DNA of 64,000 bases from Bacillus inaquosorum KCTC 13429 (GCF_000332645.1 NZ_AMXN01000005.1:1-64000), one strand, 5' to 3'. Shown: positions 1-9,935, counted from the stretch's first letter. Numbers and translations are program-made. The notes: generated by a model from the letters alone, not told the origin.

Positions 1-58
1 ACAGATTAGGCACGCCGCAGCGTTCGTCCTCACCTGTGTGACCTGCATCCTGCATAAA
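1..58 (-). rRNA. 16S rRNA gene, 5' end only (partial, anomalous)
   Basis: Read on the minus strand, the window edge contains a block matching the universal 16S start region (AGGACGAACGCTG then CGGCGTGCCTAAT, bases 6-33). The leader before it is a normal Bacillus rRNA leader ending in ACTACTTTAT. The first 20-25 bases of the gene, where the conserved AGAGTTTGATCCTGGCTCAG should stand, read differently, one G is missing from CTGGCGG, and the last bases before the edge also diverge. This is probably the start of rrnD, with sequence or assembly error at a contig end; a degenerate rRNA fragment is less likely. Confidence 0.75.
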
Positions 59-170
59 GTAGTTTGACTGACTACGCACATCGCTGTGCGATTTATTTAA
101 AAATGAATTAACAGGTACGTTTTGTCTTGTTTAGTTTTCAAAGATCATTTTCGCTTCTTGTTGAAGCGAC
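59..170 (-). other. rRNA operon leader with boxA-like antitermination element
   Basis: Minus-strand transcribed leader between promoter P2 and the 16S gene. It contains TGATCTTTGAAAACT at 133-147, which resembles the boxA antitermination signal of Bacillus rRNA operons. Nearer the 16S start is a short hairpin-forming stretch (ATCGCACAGCGATGTGCG, about 76-93). Confidence 0.75.
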
Positions 171-176
171 TTTATT

Positions 177-205
177 AATATAACATTTCGACTTTCTTTT
201 GTCAA
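177..205 (-). promoter_or_regulatory. rRNA promoter P2 (sigma-A)
   Basis: TTGACA (200-205 on the complement) is followed by exactly 17 bases and TATATT (177-182), a near-perfect sigma-A promoter. The bases after the -10, AATAAAGTCGC, nearly repeat those after P1. It drives the minus-strand rRNA operon leaving the window. Confidence 0.88.
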
Positions 206-274
206 ATGTTTTTTTATTTATTTCTCCGCCGCTGTGAGCTTGTTTTTTTCAGAAGCGCATCAGCGACGTTTAAT

Positions 275-303
275 AATATAACATGGTCAAGAATCAGAGT
301 CAA
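275..303 (-). promoter_or_regulatory. rRNA promoter P1 (sigma-A), overlapping the ygxA 3' end
   Basis: TTGACT (298-303) lies 17 bases upstream of TATATT (275-280). The -35 box falls in the last sense codons of ygxA and the spacer spans its stop codon, so the rRNA promoter starts inside the upstream gene. With P2 it forms the usual tandem pair. Confidence 0.85.
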
Positions 304-1171
304 CATCTTTTTTAAAAAAATATCCTCGGTGATAGACAGCCTGTCCTTTCGTTTCTATCTGGCAAACGTTGATAAGTCCCTTTTCCGTCAGGTAATCAAG
401 CATAACGCCAAGGTCTTGGGTATAGTGCTTTAAGTCAGGATGCTGAAGAAGCTCACCAAATTGCCAAATGTCTTTTCCTTTCATTACTTCGAAAAGATGT
501 GCTGAACCGATCTCAGCTTTGGAATGGATGAGAAAATCATTTGCTAAGAATAATAATTCGAGTCTTTTTTCCAAGCTCTCATGACTTTCAATCAGCTCGG
601 AATATAATTTGTACACTTGGGGCTCCATCTGGCGCACTTGGCTCCATACCGTTGTTTCCGGGTGAAATCCCCTATCGATTACTTCAATACGCGCTAAATG
701 ATGCAATGCATGAACAACCGCGTTGTAGGCATCTAAAAATTGATTCGCTTCAAAAAAAGCTTTTCCTTCAACATATCTTCTGATTAATTTGCCGTATTCG
801 AGTCCGATCTTCAGTTTGCGTTCGGCAAACGGAAATGTATTCAGCCTGTCAATCAGCTCGGCAATGTATTCATTACGGTCAAACATGACTCTGCCATTTA
901 CAATCCAATCTATGATTCTTCTATTTGTCCCGAGCAAAATCCATTCTTGAATCTGAGAATCTGTTACCACATGCAAAGAAGCTGTTTTTTGATCAAATTC
1001 ATAATGCTTTATAAAAACAGGCTCGTCAGCCTCCTTTACAATTACCAGCAGAGCAGCATCAAAGTTATCTGTTAAGGAAGATGTTTTGTTTCTTCTCTCA
1101 ACCATAATGACAGCCAATGTATTGGGATGACTTGCTCTTTCTTGGTAAATTGGACGGAGAAGATTATCCAT
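287..1171 (-). CDS. ygxA: YgxA, nucleotidyltransferase-like protein
   Basis: 294-residue soluble protein. I recognise it as YgxA, which is described as a nucleotidyltransferase-like fold followed by a substrate-binding-like region and a C-terminal helix-turn-helix. No catalytic activity is known to me and no clear GS...DxD motif is obvious here. The ATG at 1171 is preferred over an upstream Met (1198) because GGAGG stands 7 bases before it. It lies immediately upstream of the rRNA operon, whose first promoter overlaps its 3' end. Confidence 0.85.
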   Translation of the reverse strand: MDNLLRPIYQERASHPNTLAVIMVERRNKTSSLTDNFDAALLVIVKEADEPVFIKHYEFDQKTASLHVVTDSQIQEWILLGTNRRIIDWIVNGRVMFDRNEYIAELIDRLNTFPFAERKLKIGLEYGKLIRRYVEGKAFFEANQFLDAYNAVVHALHHLARIEVIDRGFHPETTVWSQVRQMEPQVYKLYSELIESHESLEKRLELLFLANDFLIHSKAEIGSAHLFEVMKGKDIWQFGELLQHPDLKHYTQDLGVMLDYLTEKGLINVCQIETKGQAVYHRGYFFKKDVDSDS

Positions 1172-1378
1172 CACTATTCCTCCAATGCAATTGTTCAAAT
1201 TTTTTTATTCTCTATTTGATTCAATTCTATGGTTAAAACGAAATTCCTTTTTTCTAAACACATTGAACTATTATAAACAATTTCACAGTAAGTCTCCATA
1301 TGTAAATTCCAGTTCGATCGAAAACATGAAGAAAATCCCATTGGGTTTGTGCTATAGTTAAATCAGAGGGGGATGGAC

Positions 1379-1732
1379 ATGGCGAAATACTCCAGCAAAA
1401 TTAATAAAATCAGAACATTTGCGTTAAGTTTGGTTTTCGTTGGGTTTATCATTATGTACATCGGGATCTTTTTCAAAGAGTCAGTTTTGCTTTCTAGTTT
1501 GTTTATGATACTTGGGCTTTTATCCATCGGTCTCAGTACGGTTGTTTACTTTTGGATCGGAATGCTTTCGACCAAAGCGGTTCGCGTTATATGTCCGAGC
1601 TGCGAAAAAGAGACAAAGGTTTTAGGAAGAGTAGATATGTGCATGCATTGCAGAGAGCCGCTGACTTTAGATAAGGGATTAGAAGGAAAAGAATTTGATG
1701 AGTCTTATAATAAAAAGAAAATGTCCAAATAA
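1379..1732 (+). CDS. ygzB: YgzB, small membrane protein of the UPF0295 family
   Basis: 117-residue protein with two hydrophobic segments (about residues 12-33 and 40-63). A C-terminal soluble part contains CPSCEKE and CMHC, a CxxC...CxxC zinc-ribbon-like arrangement. Function unknown. An in-frame ATG six bases upstream (1373) abuts the purine-rich ribosome site AGAGGGGG, so 1379 is the better start. The gene converges on perR and shares a terminator with it. Confidence 0.85.
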   Translation: MAKYSSKINKIRTFALSLVFVGFIIMYIGIFFKESVLLSSLFMILGLLSIGLSTVVYFWIGMLSTKAVRVICPSCEKETKVLGRVDMCMHCREPLTLDKGLEGKEFDESYNKKKMSK

Positions 1733-1768
1733 AATAAGCTGACCGTTTCGTGCGGTCAGCTTATTTTT
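1731..1768. terminator. Bidirectional terminator between ygzB and perR
   Basis: Perfect 15-bp inverted repeat (AAAATAAGCTGACCG at 1731-1745, complement at 1753-1767) with a 7-base loop. There is a T-run on each strand. It serves both convergent genes. Confidence 0.88.
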
Positions 1769-2204
1769 AATGGTTCTCTTTTTTCGAACACTCTTGGCAG
1801 ACGCCGTAAATTTCTAAACGATGGTGGCTTACTTTAAAACCCGTGACATGGGCAGCCAGCTGCTCCACTTCGTCAAGGCCCGGGTAGTGGAAGTCCACAA
1901 TTTTACCGCAGTTTTCACAAATCGCGTGATAGTGATCGGATGTGACAAAGTCGAATCTGCTTGAAGCATCGCCGTATGTGAGCTCCTTCACCAAACCGGA
2001 TTCCCGGAACACACGCAAATTGTTATATACCGTCGCTACGCTCATGTTAGGAAATTTCCCTTCCAGAGCTTTATATATATCGTCCGCTGTTGGATGAGCC
2101 ATAGAGTTAACGAGATATTCCAGAATCGCATGACGTTGAGGAGTAATGCGAACTCCGGTTTCCTTCAACGTTTCTAAGGCTTCTTTTAGTTCATGTGCAG
2201 CCAT
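1767..2204 (-). CDS. perR: PerR, peroxide-sensing Fur-family repressor
   Basis: 145 residues, the exact PerR length. PerR represses peroxide-stress genes as a metal-bound dimer, and peroxide inactivates it by metal-catalysed histidine oxidation. All expected ligands are visible: H37, D85, H91, H93 and D104 for the regulatory Fe/Mn site, and C96, C99, C136 and C139 for the structural zinc. The N-terminal winged helix covers roughly residues 1-80. A Per box overlaps its own promoter, in line with known autoregulation. Confidence 0.97.
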   Translation of the reverse strand: MAAHELKEALETLKETGVRITPQRHAILEYLVNSMAHPTADDIYKALEGKFPNMSVATVYNNLRVFRESGLVKELTYGDASSRFDFVTSDHYHAICENCGKIVDFHYPGLDEVEQLAAHVTGFKVSHHRLEIYGVCQECSKKENH

Positions 2205-2240
2205 CCGTCATGCACCTCTCTTCTAAAAAAAATTCTTACA

Positions 2241-2287
2241 TTGTAATGTTTATAATTAGTGTAACTCTTTTTACGATAATTTGTCAA
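2241..2287 (-). promoter_or_regulatory. perR promoter and Per box
   Basis: TTGACA (2282-2287) and TACACT (2258-2263) are separated by 18 bases. Directly downstream lies TTATAAACATTACAA (2241-2255), which matches the Per box consensus TTATAATNATTATAA at 12 of 14 defined positions. The placement suits PerR autorepression. Confidence 0.8.
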
Positions 2288-2336
2288 TTGATATTAGGGC
2301 AAAAGTAAGCATATCATTTGAGGCTGAGAGACGAAT

Positions 2337-2810
2337 TTACTTTTCCGACATATCTTTGAGGGTTTGAAGCGCTTCGGCTACATGGTCTTTCACTCTTACC
2401 TTTCTCCATTCTTTAACGAGCCGGCCTTCTTTGTCAATCAGAAAAGTAGAGCGCTCAATTCCCATATATTCTTTTCCGAAGTTCTTCTTTAGCTTCCATA
2501 CGTCAAACGCTTCCGCCAGTTTGTGTTCGTCATCAACAAGAAGCAGAAAAGGAAGGTTATGCTTCTCTTTAAATTTTCCGTGCTTTTCCTGGCTGTCCGG
2601 GCTGACGCCGATAATAACGGCATCCAGTTCAGCGAAGCTTTCGTGGCTGTCCCGAAAATCGCATGCCTCAGTTGTGCATCCCGGTGTCATGTCTTTTGGA
2701 TAAAAGTAAAGCACGATATACTTTCCTTTATAATCCGATAATGTTACTGTTTCCCCATGATCGCCTTTTAACTCAAGATCAGGCGCTTTTTGTCCGATTT
2801 CTATCGTCAT
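2337..2810 (-). CDS. ygaF: Bacterioferritin-comigratory-protein type peroxiredoxin (YgaF)
   Basis: 157-residue thiol peroxidase of the BCP/PrxQ group, reducing hydroperoxides with thioredoxin as likely reductant. The motif PGCTTEAC places the peroxidatic cysteine at C45 and the resolving cysteine at C50, the five-residue spacing of atypical two-Cys PrxQ enzymes. The start at 2810 has GGAGG seven bases upstream; a longer frame to 2849 lacks such support. It lies just upstream of perR and reads the same way, fitting a peroxide-defence neighbourhood. Confidence 0.92.
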   Translation of the reverse strand: MTIEIGQKAPDLELKGDHGETVTLSDYKGKYIVLYFYPKDMTPGCTTEACDFRDSHESFAELDAVIIGVSPDSQEKHGKFKEKHNLPFLLLVDDEHKLAEAFDVWKLKKNFGKEYMGIERSTFLIDKEGRLVKEWRKVRVKDHVAEALQTLKDMSEK

Positions 2811-2898
2811 TACGTTACCTCCGAGTGTTTTTTTATTAAGCGTATCCAATTCTTGTCCAGATTACAACTATCGTCCCTGCAACTTGAGCCTGAATCCA

Positions 2899-2926
2899 TT
2901 GTTCTTGTTTGGAAGCATGCTACAAT
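2899..2926 (+). promoter_or_regulatory. Probable gsaB promoter
   Basis: TTGTTC (2899-2904), 16 bases, then TACAAT (2921-2926), about 37 bases before the TTG start of gsaB. Reasonable but not ideal sigma-A match. Confidence 0.5.
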
Positions 2927-2962
2927 AGAAAGGACGCATGGAGATATAGGAGGTTTTTATTC

Positions 2963-4252
2963 TTGCATACAAAATCAATTGAACTTCACAATGAGGCATT
3001 AGAGCACATTGTCGGCGGTGTAAACAGCCCGTCTAGATCATATAAAGCGGTCGGCGGCGGTTCTCCCGTCGCAATGGAAAAAGCAAACGGCGCTTATTTT
3101 TGGGATGTGGACGGCAACAAATACATCGATTATTTAGCGGCGTATGGTCCGATCATTACCGGACATGCCCACCCGCATATTACAGAAGCGATTAAAAAAG
3201 CAGCAGAGAACGGTGTATTGTATGGAACACCGACGAAACATGAGGTTACATTTGCAAAGATGCTCAAAGAAGCCATTCCTGCTATGGACAAAGTAAGATT
3301 CGTTAATTCGGGAACAGAAGCTGTTATGACGACCATCCGAGTGGCTCGCGCATATACAGGCCGGACAAAAATCATTAAATTCGCAGGCTGTTATCACGGA
3401 CATTCAGATCTTGTGCTTGTCGCCGCCGGCTCTGGCCCGTCTACTCTCGGCACACCAGATTCAGCCGGTGTACCAAAAAGCATTGCAAACGAAGTGATCA
3501 CAGTTCCATTTAATGATATCGAAAGCTATAAAGCGGCCCTTGATAAATGGGGCAGTGAGATCGCGGCGGTTCTCGTTGAACCGATTGTCGGCAACTTCGG
3601 AATTGTTGAGCCGAAAGAGGGCTTCTTAGAAAAAGTAAATGAATTGACACACGATGCGGGTGCTCTCGTTATTTACGATGAAGTCATTACAGCTTTCCGC
3701 TTTATGTATGGCGGCGCACAGGATCTCTTACAGGTTAAACCTGATTTAACAGCTCTCGGAAAAATTATCGGCGGCGGACTTCCGATCGGCGCCTATGGCG
3801 GTAAAAAAGAAATCATGGAGCAGGTAGCTCCGCTTGGACCGGCTTACCAAGCTGGAACAATGGCCGGGAATCCCGCTTCCATCCTATCAGGCATCGCTTG
3901 TCTGGAAGTGCTCAAAGAGGAGGGCGTGTATGAAAAGCTTGATCATCTTGGCGCTATGCTGGAGGAAGGCATTTTACAGCACGCAGAAACACACGGCATC
4001 ACGATTACCGTCAACCGGTTAAAAGGCGCACTCACAGTTTATTTCTCTGATGAGAAAGTCGAAAATTACGAGCAGGCTGAACGCAGTGACGGAGAAACAT
4101 TCGCTAAGTTTTTCAAGCTGATGCTGGAACGCGGAATTAATTTAGCACCTTCTAAATATGAAGCCTGGTTTATTACAACAGCACACACAGAGCAGGATAT
4201 TAAAGACACGCTTGTAGCGGTCGAGGATGCTTTTAAACATCTTAAAAACTAG
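2963..4252 (+). CDS. gsaB: Glutamate-1-semialdehyde 2,1-aminomutase, second copy (GsaB)
   Basis: 429-residue class III PLP aminotransferase that converts glutamate-1-semialdehyde to 5-aminolevulinate in haem synthesis. The PLP lysine is K267 in LGKIIGGG. The cofactor-binding NSGTEA (about 116-121) and the YDE of [10 protein letters not shown] (about 238-247) are present. The start is TTG at 2963, nine bases after AGGAGG; longer ATG frames upstream have no ribosome site. B. subtilis also has HemL elsewhere, so this is the paralogue. Confidence 0.93.
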   Translation: MHTKSIELHNEALEHIVGGVNSPSRSYKAVGGGSPVAMEKANGAYFWDVDGNKYIDYLAAYGPIITGHAHPHITEAIKKAAENGVLYGTPTKHEVTFAKMLKEAIPAMDKVRFVNSGTEAVMTTIRVARAYTGRTKIIKFAGCYHGHSDLVLVAAGSGPSTLGTPDSAGVPKSIANEVITVPFNDIESYKAALDKWGSEIAAVLVEPIVGNFGIVEPKEGFLEKVNELTHDAGALVIYDEVITAFRFMYGGAQDLLQVKPDLTALGKIIGGGLPIGAYGGKKEIMEQVAPLGPAYQAGTMAGNPASILSGIACLEVLKEEGVYEKLDHLGAMLEEGILQHAETHGITITVNRLKGALTVYFSDEKVENYEQAERSDGETFAKFFKLMLERGINLAPSKYEAWFITTAHTEQDIKDTLVAVEDAFKHLKN

Positions 4253-4266
4253 AATCGGACACCCTG

Positions 4267-4294
4267 AACAGGAGCATAAAGCTCCTGTTTTTTT
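4267..4294 (+). terminator. gsaB terminator
   Basis: AACAGGAGC and GCTCCTGTT form a 9-bp stem around loop ATAAA, followed by a T-run. Confidence 0.85.
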
Positions 4295-4471
4295 ATTCAT
4301 TTGAACAGCGTGTAAGATTTTGGTCTTTTTCTTGAAAAATAGCTTGAATATTTGTATCGATCCCTGTATATTACTTAATTGTTTAGCAAATAAACTAACC
4401 GGGAATTTTAAGGATTAGCCCATTTGCTATGTCACACAATTTACTATAGAAAGGAATGCACGCACAAACCA

Positions 4472-5533
4472 ATGAAACTTGGTGCCCGCATTTTCAAAAC
4501 CGGGATTGCGATTACACTCGCCCTTTATTTGGCTTCGTGGATCGGGCTTCCCGCGCCGATTTTTGCTGGAATTGCAGCGATATTTGCGATTCAGCCGTCG
4601 ATTTACCGCTCTTTTCTCATTATTATTGATCAGGTTCAGGCAAATATTATCGGAGCTGTGATTGCCACAGTGTTCGGCCTTATTTTCGGACCCAGCCCGA
4701 TTATGATCGGGTTGACAGCAGTTATTGTCATTACAATCATGCTGAAACTTAAAATTGAACATACAATTTCGATTGCACTTGTAACAGTTATTGCGATATT
4801 AGAATCTGCCGGTGACGACTTTTTAATGTTCGCCCTGGTCAGAACAAGCACAGTCATCTTAGGGGTGCTTTCTTCCTTTATCGTTAACCTTGTGTTTTTG
4901 CCTCCTAAGTATGAAACAAAGCTGATTCATAATACGGTCGAAAACACAGAAGAAATTATGAAGTGGATCAGGCTGTCCATGCGGCAGTCAACAGAGCATT
5001 CGATTTTGAAAGAAGATATTGAAAAACTGAAAGAAAAAATGATCAAGCTTGATCAGACTTATCTTCTATATAAAGAAGAAAGAAGTTACTTTAAGAAAAC
5101 GACCTATGTGAAATCAAGAAAGCTTGTCCTGTTCAGACAGGCCATTATCACTGCAAACCGGGCGCTTGATACACTGAAGAAGCTGCATCGTCTGGAAAAC
5201 GACATCTATCATATGCCGGAAGAATTTCAGGAAACACTGACCGAAGAGCTTGATTACCTGCTGTACTGGCATGAACGGATTTTGATGCGGTTTGTCGGCA
5301 AAATCAAGCCACATGATGACGCGGATGAAGAAGGCATTCGATATAAGCAGCTTTTAACAAAGTCATTTTTGAAAAATCAGCAAAACACGGATGATGAGCT
5401 TATTGATTACAACATGCTCAATATTATGGCAAGTGCCGTAGAATATCGCGAGCAGCTCGAACATTTAGAAACGCTCATCACAAGTTTTCAAACGTATCAT
5501 CCGAAAGACTGCGAAATAGAAACAGAAGAGTAA
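4472..5533 (+). CDS. ygaE: YgaE, aromatic acid exporter family (ArAE/DUF939) membrane protein
   Basis: 353-residue protein. The N-terminal half (about residues 5-145) has four or five hydrophobic helices, including TGIAITLALYLASW and a GAVIATVFGLIFG segment. A long charged C-terminal cytoplasmic region follows. This layout fits the aromatic acid exporter family 1, a fused-component transporter group related to p-hydroxybenzoate efflux proteins. Substrate unknown. The ribosome site is weak: GAAAGGA lies 16-17 bases upstream of the chosen ATG, so the exact start is uncertain. Confidence 0.8.
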   Translation: MKLGARIFKTGIAITLALYLASWIGLPAPIFAGIAAIFAIQPSIYRSFLIIIDQVQANIIGAVIATVFGLIFGPSPIMIGLTAVIVITIMLKLKIEHTISIALVTVIAILESAGDDFLMFALVRTSTVILGVLSSFIVNLVFLPPKYETKLIHNTVENTEEIMKWIRLSMRQSTEHSILKEDIEKLKEKMIKLDQTYLLYKEERSYFKKTTYVKSRKLVLFRQAIITANRALDTLKKLHRLENDIYHMPEEFQETLTEELDYLLYWHERILMRFVGKIKPHDDADEEGIRYKQLLTKSFLKNQQNTDDELIDYNMLNIMASAVEYREQLEHLETLITSFQTYHPKDCEIETEE

Positions 5534-5560
5534 CCCGGTTGAACAGCCGGGTTTTTTTAT
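5532..5560 (+). terminator. ygaE terminator
   Basis: AACCCGG ... CCGGGTT hairpin followed by a T-run, directly after the ygaE stop codon. Confidence 0.8.
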
Positions 5561-5564
5561 ATAC

Positions 5565-5603
5565 AAAAAAATCTTATATCCTTCGTTAAAAGGATATAAG
5601 ATT
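5565..5603 (-). terminator. ygaD terminator
   Basis: 14-bp perfect stem AATCTTATATCCTT/AAGGATATAAGATT (5570-5583 and 5590-5603) with a T-run on the minus strand, just past the ygaD stop. Confidence 0.85.
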
Positions 5604-5608
5604 GATGT

Positions 5609-7351
5609 TCAGCTCAAGTTTTGAATGGTAAATAAGTGCTTGTACTGACTGTCATAGTCCATGAGTTCATCATGGGTTCCGACTTCAATGATTGTGCCGT
5701 TTTCCATGACAACAATCTTATCCGCATGTGTGATGGTCGATAAGCGGTGGGCGACAACAAAAGTTGTTCTGTCCTTCGCCAGTTTGTCCATCGCTTCTTG
5801 AATGTAATGCTCACTTTCCAAATCAAGAGCTGATGTCGCTTCATCTAAAATGAGGAGCGGCGGATTTTTCAGAAATACCCGCGCGATTGAGATTCGCTGC
5901 TTTTGTCCACCTGACAGCTTAACGCCTCTTTCTCCCACCCGGGTCTCATACCCTTCAGGAAAACCCATAATAAATTCATGGGCATTGGCAGCTTTGGCGG
6001 CTTCGATAATCTCTTCAAGCGTGGCATCAGGTTTGCCGATTGCGATATTTTCCCGAATCGTTTCACTGAATAAAAAGGTATCCTGAAGCACCATGCCAAC
6101 CTGGTTGCGAAGGCTTCTCGCTTCATAATCGCGAATATCTGTCCCGTCAATCAGCAATCTGCCGGTTGTCACATCATAAAATCTCGGGATCAGGCTGACG
6201 AGTGTTGATTTGCCTCCTCCACTCATGCCGACGAGAGCTACAGTTTCTCCTTTATTTACTTTTAAAGAGACATCATGGAGAATGTTTTCTTTTTCCTTCT
6301 CATATTGAAACGAAACGTTTTGAAATTCCACTTCTCCGCGTATCTGATCGGCCTTAATGGCATTTGGTTTGTCAGTGAGTTCATATGGCTCGTCAATAAA
6401 TTCAAACACCCTGTCCATTGATGCGATTGACTGTGTCAATGTTGTAGACGAATTAATCAGCCTTCTAACAGGGTTGTACATTCTATCAATATATCCGACA
6501 AACGCGACCATTGTTCCGACTGTCAGCGGTCCATTAATGACAAAATAGCCGGCGCACGCAATCACGATGAGCGGCGCCAAATCTGTAATGGTATTGACGA
6601 CTGCAAAGGTTTTGGCATTCCAATTCGTGTGACGGATGGCTTTATCTAAGAAATGGCTGTTTTTCTCATTAAAATGAGCCTGTTCATGATCTTCTATCGC
6701 AAAGCTTCTGATAACCGGCATGCCTTGAATGCGCTCGTGCAAATGCCCCTGCACTTGAGCAAGCGCCTGCGAGCGCTCCCTTGTCAGCCTTCTTAAACGG
6801 CCGTAAAAATACTTCACTGATATGCCGTATAATGGAAATAAAACGATAGAGATCAGTGTTAATTTAATGTCAAGTGTCAGCATGATAGAAATCACAATCA
6901 AAATCGTCAGCATATCGAGCCATATATTCATTAGGCCTGTGATGACAAAATCCTTTGTTTGTTCCACATCATTGATCACTCGGGAAATGACTTCCCCTGT
7001 TCTCGTATTCGCATAAAAACGAAGGCTCAGCTTCTGTATATGGTCAAACAACTTAGCTCTTATATCATAGAGCACCTTGCTGGCTGTCCACTGGGCAAAA
7101 TATTGCCGATAATATTCTACAGGCGGGCGCAAAATTAAAAATAAGGCGAACATGATCGCCATAATGGTGAACAATGACGTTGTTTTGTCATTGGCCGTGC
7201 CGCCTCCTTGAATAATGTCGTCTACTACGTACTTCAGAAGCAATGGGAGAGCAAGCGGAATGGAGAATTTTACGATCCCAATTAATACTGTGACGAAAAT
7301 TTGCTTCTTATAAGGTTTGACGAATTGCATGTAGCGTTTCATAACCCCCAC
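5609..7351 (-). CDS. ygaD: YgaD, ABC exporter half-transporter
   Basis: 580-residue fusion of a six-helix ABC type-1 membrane domain (about 1-310) and an ATPase domain (about 340-575). All catalytic motifs are canonical: Walker [10 protein letters not shown], signature LSGGQKQR, Walker [12 protein letters not shown] and H-loop VVAHRLST. It should therefore work as a homodimer with two active sites. Resembles MsbA/lipid or multidrug exporters; substrate unknown. Start is GTG at 7351, with GAGGGGG seven bases before it. Confidence 0.88.
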   Translation of the reverse strand: MGVMKRYMQFVKPYKKQIFVTVLIGIVKFSIPLALPLLLKYVVDDIIQGGGTANDKTTSLFTIMAIMFALFLILRPPVEYYRQYFAQWTASKVLYDIRAKLFDHIQKLSLRFYANTRTGEVISRVINDVEQTKDFVITGLMNIWLDMLTILIVISIMLTLDIKLTLISIVLFPLYGISVKYFYGRLRRLTRERSQALAQVQGHLHERIQGMPVIRSFAIEDHEQAHFNEKNSHFLDKAIRHTNWNAKTFAVVNTITDLAPLIVIACAGYFVINGPLTVGTMVAFVGYIDRMYNPVRRLINSSTTLTQSIASMDRVFEFIDEPYELTDKPNAIKADQIRGEVEFQNVSFQYEKEKENILHDVSLKVNKGETVALVGMSGGGKSTLVSLIPRFYDVTTGRLLIDGTDIRDYEARSLRNQVGMVLQDTFLFSETIRENIAIGKPDATLEEIIEAAKAANAHEFIMGFPEGYETRVGERGVKLSGGQKQRISIARVFLKNPPLLILDEATSALDLESEHYIQEAMDKLAKDRTTFVVAHRLSTITHADKIVVMENGTIIEVGTHDELMDYDSQYKHLFTIQNLS

Positions 7352-7396
7352 GTTGATTCCCCCTCTCTCTTTATCATGATGTGTGTGAGCCCATGT

Positions 7397-7427
7397 GAAA
7401 AACCTGTTGTACCCCGCAACAGGTTTT
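7397..7427 (-). terminator. ygaC terminator
   Basis: 12-bp stem AAAAACCTGTTG/CAACAGGTTTTT around TACCCCG, between the ygaC stop and the ygaD start. It separates ygaC transcription from ygaD. Confidence 0.82.
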
Positions 7428-7437
7428 TACGTAACCA

Positions 7438-7968
7438 TTATTTTGTATAGCGCAAATACCGTTCATACCACATATCGACAAACTCGGGCGCAAACGGTCC
7501 CTGCCGCTGGTGAATCCAATGGAGCAGCGTGTTTAAGTAGTCTCTTAAAATACTGTCGATTTCTTTTGGATAATTCATGGATTTCCGATGATCATCATAT
7601 TCGTCTTCATCGAGAATATTGTAGGTCATGTCAGGAAAAACCTTAACATCTAAGTCATAATCAATATATTTAATTGCTTCGCCATCATAGGCAAACGGTG
7701 AACTGATGTTGCAATAGTAATGAACCCCGTCTTCCCTCAGCATCCCGATGACATTAAACCATTGTCTTGCGTGAAAATAACAGATTGCGGGCTCTCTGGT
7801 TATCCATGTCCGGCCGTCTGATTCGGTTACCATCGTCCGGTCATTGGCTCCGATGACACACATTTCTGTACTTTTTAAGATTGTTGTCTCATTCCAAATT
7901 CTGTGAATCAGCCCGTTGTGCTTATAGCTGTGAATTTGAATGGTTTCTCCTTCCTTGGGATAGCCCAT
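7438..7968 (-). CDS. ygaC: YgaC, DUF402-family protein
   Basis: 176-residue soluble protein of the DUF402/FomD-like family (UPF0374). It shows the family hallmarks: an acidic [11 protein letters not shown] stretch (about 118-128) and DEDEYDDH (about 137-144), which are likely divalent-metal ligands. Relatives hydrolyse nucleoside diphosphates; that activity is inferred, not shown here. Clear ribosome site (AGTAGGGGAGAAAT) before ATG at 7968. Confidence 0.85.
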   Translation of the reverse strand: MGYPKEGETIQIHSYKHNGLIHRIWNETTILKSTEMCVIGANDRTMVTESDGRTWITREPAICYFHARQWFNVIGMLREDGVHYYCNISSPFAYDGEAIKYIDYDLDVKVFPDMTYNILDEDEYDDHRKSMNYPKEIDSILRDYLNTLLHWIHQRQGPFAPEFVDMWYERYLRYTK

Positions 7969-8070
7969 ATTTCTCCCCTACTTTCTATAAAGCCCTACAG
8001 TTAGTATGTCCAAATTTGCTTACCGACAACGTCTTTTACCTATTATAACGTTACAAATTGAAAAATGAAA

Positions 8071-8100
8071 ATAAAAGAGCCATTCCGGCCGGGGAATGGC
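8071..8100 (-). terminator. ygaB terminator
   Basis: GCCATTCC/GGAATGGC stem (8079-8086, 8093-8100) followed on the minus strand by TCTTTTATTTT. Confidence 0.7.
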
Positions 8101-8111
8101 ACATTCCTGCT

Positions 8112-8372
8112 CTACACAAAGGAAGACGGCTTTTCTGAGCTGCGATAAGAACGAATCACCTGCTCTGTCTGCTTTTGAAACATATCCTGTATATCGGCAA
8201 GATGTTTCCGTTTTACCGCAATTTCATTCTGAATTCCGAGCAGCCTTGCATCCCTTTCCAAATGCCGGAGTTCTGCTTCAATTTGTTTGCAGCGGTCGAG
8301 CTCTGATTGGAGATCGAGAAGCTTGTCCATCGTTTTCATCTGTTCACTTACCAGCTTTTCAAATTCCGTCAT
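8112..8372 (-). CDS. ygaB: YgaB, small coiled-coil protein
   Basis: 86 residues, highly charged, almost entirely predicted helical. Heptad-like spacing in MDKLLDLQSELDRCKQ suggests a coiled coil. No catalytic motif and no membrane segment. Function unknown. Start ATG at 8372 is set by AAGGAGG about six bases upstream; an upstream Met at 8456 has no such signal. Confidence 0.78.
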   Translation of the reverse strand: MTEFEKLVSEQMKTMDKLLDLQSELDRCKQIEAELRHLERDARLLGIQNEIAVKRKHLADIQDMFQKQTEQVIRSYRSSEKPSSFV

Positions 8373-8490
8373 CGGTTCCTCCTTCAGCCTGGTGAAAGTA
8401 TAAACGTTTCCTCCTTTAATCATTTCGATCTCAATAAAGCAAACCCTTTGACTCATTCTGTAGACCTTTCACAAGTTTTGTCGTTTTTCA

Positions 8491-8537
8491 AACAGAAAAA
8501 AGCACTTCCACCCGAAGATGAAGTGCTTTTTTCTGTT
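8491..8537 (-). terminator. sspE terminator
   Basis: 18-bp perfect inverted repeat (8491-8508 and 8520-8537) containing GAAAAAAGCACTTC, with T-rich right arm on the minus strand. Confidence 0.88.
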
Positions 8538-8544
8538 TCAGTGA

Positions 8545-8802
8545 TTAGCTGTTTTGTTGTTTGTTTTGCTCAGCAGATTGGTTTTGCTGTCTTACCTGCT
8601 GTGCGTCAGTTTCACTAGCGAATTCAGTGCCGAATTGACCTTGTTGGCCAGCAGCTGATTGCTGGTTTTGTTTTTTGACTTGCTGAGCGTTTGTTTCGCT
8701 AGCAAATTCAGTGCCAAATTGACCTTGACCAGCAGCTGATTGTTGGTTTTGTTTTCTAACTTGTTGAGCGTTAGTTTTGCTTGAATTATTTGAGTTAGCC
8801 AT
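8545..8802 (-). CDS. sspE: SspE, gamma-type small acid-soluble spore protein
   Basis: 85-residue, Gln/Asn-rich spore-core storage protein, an amino-acid reserve degraded by the germination protease Gpr. Two near-identical direct repeats begin NAQQV(R/K)KQNQQSAAG and each ends with GQFGTEFASET, the type of sequence cleaved by Gpr. A third, truncated copy (DAQQVRQQNQ) follows. The second repeat carries one extra Gln. Start ATG at 8802 follows GGAGGTGATAACA. A good sigma-G promoter lies upstream. Confidence 0.95.
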   Translation of the reverse strand: MANSNNSSKTNAQQVRKQNQQSAAGQGQFGTEFASETNAQQVKKQNQQSAAGQQGQFGTEFASETDAQQVRQQNQSAEQNKQQNS

Positions 8803-8823
8803 TGTTATCACCTCCACGGTCAT

Positions 8824-8853
8824 TAGAATGTGCAGGTGATCGTATGGCTATTC
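8824..8853 (-). promoter_or_regulatory. sspE sigma-G promoter
   Basis: GAATA (8849-8853), exactly 18 bases, CATTCTA (8824-8830). This matches the forespore sigma-G consensus GHATR-N18-CATXHTA and sits just upstream of sspE. Confidence 0.85.
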
Positions 8854-8869
8854 CTCTTTTTTAAAATTT

Positions 8870-9655
<786 letters not shown>

Positions 9656-9704
9656 TTATTTCCACAAACAATAATGGCAAGAACTTAAAAGGGGGTCTTC
9701 TGTT

Positions 9705-9929
9705 ATGTATGTCGGACGTGATATGAGCGAATTAAACATGGTTTCCAAAGAAGATTGGAAAAACAGTGAACTCGCCTATTTTCATCATGCCTTTCAGCAA
9801 ATTATGCCTTATTTGAACGAAGAAGGCCAATCAAAATACCGGGAATTAACGCAAGAAATTGAAGCGCGCGGCGGAATGAAGCGCAATGAAGCAGACTACA
9901 GCCACGGCACGCGCGTCTCCTACGATTAA
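9705..9929 (+). CDS. yfhS: YfhS, small protein of unknown function
   Basis: 74-residue soluble protein with a preceding AAAGGGGGTC ribosome site. It is rich in charged residues and contains a helical stretch, NSELAYFHHAFQQIMPYL. No domain recognised. It lies between divergent fabL and convergent mutY; only six bases separate its stop from the mutY stop. Confidence 0.8.
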   Translation: MYVGRDMSELNMVSKEDWKNSELAYFHHAFQQIMPYLNEEGQSKYRELTQEIEARGGMKRNEADYSHGTRVSYD

Positions 9930-9935
9930 GAATGT

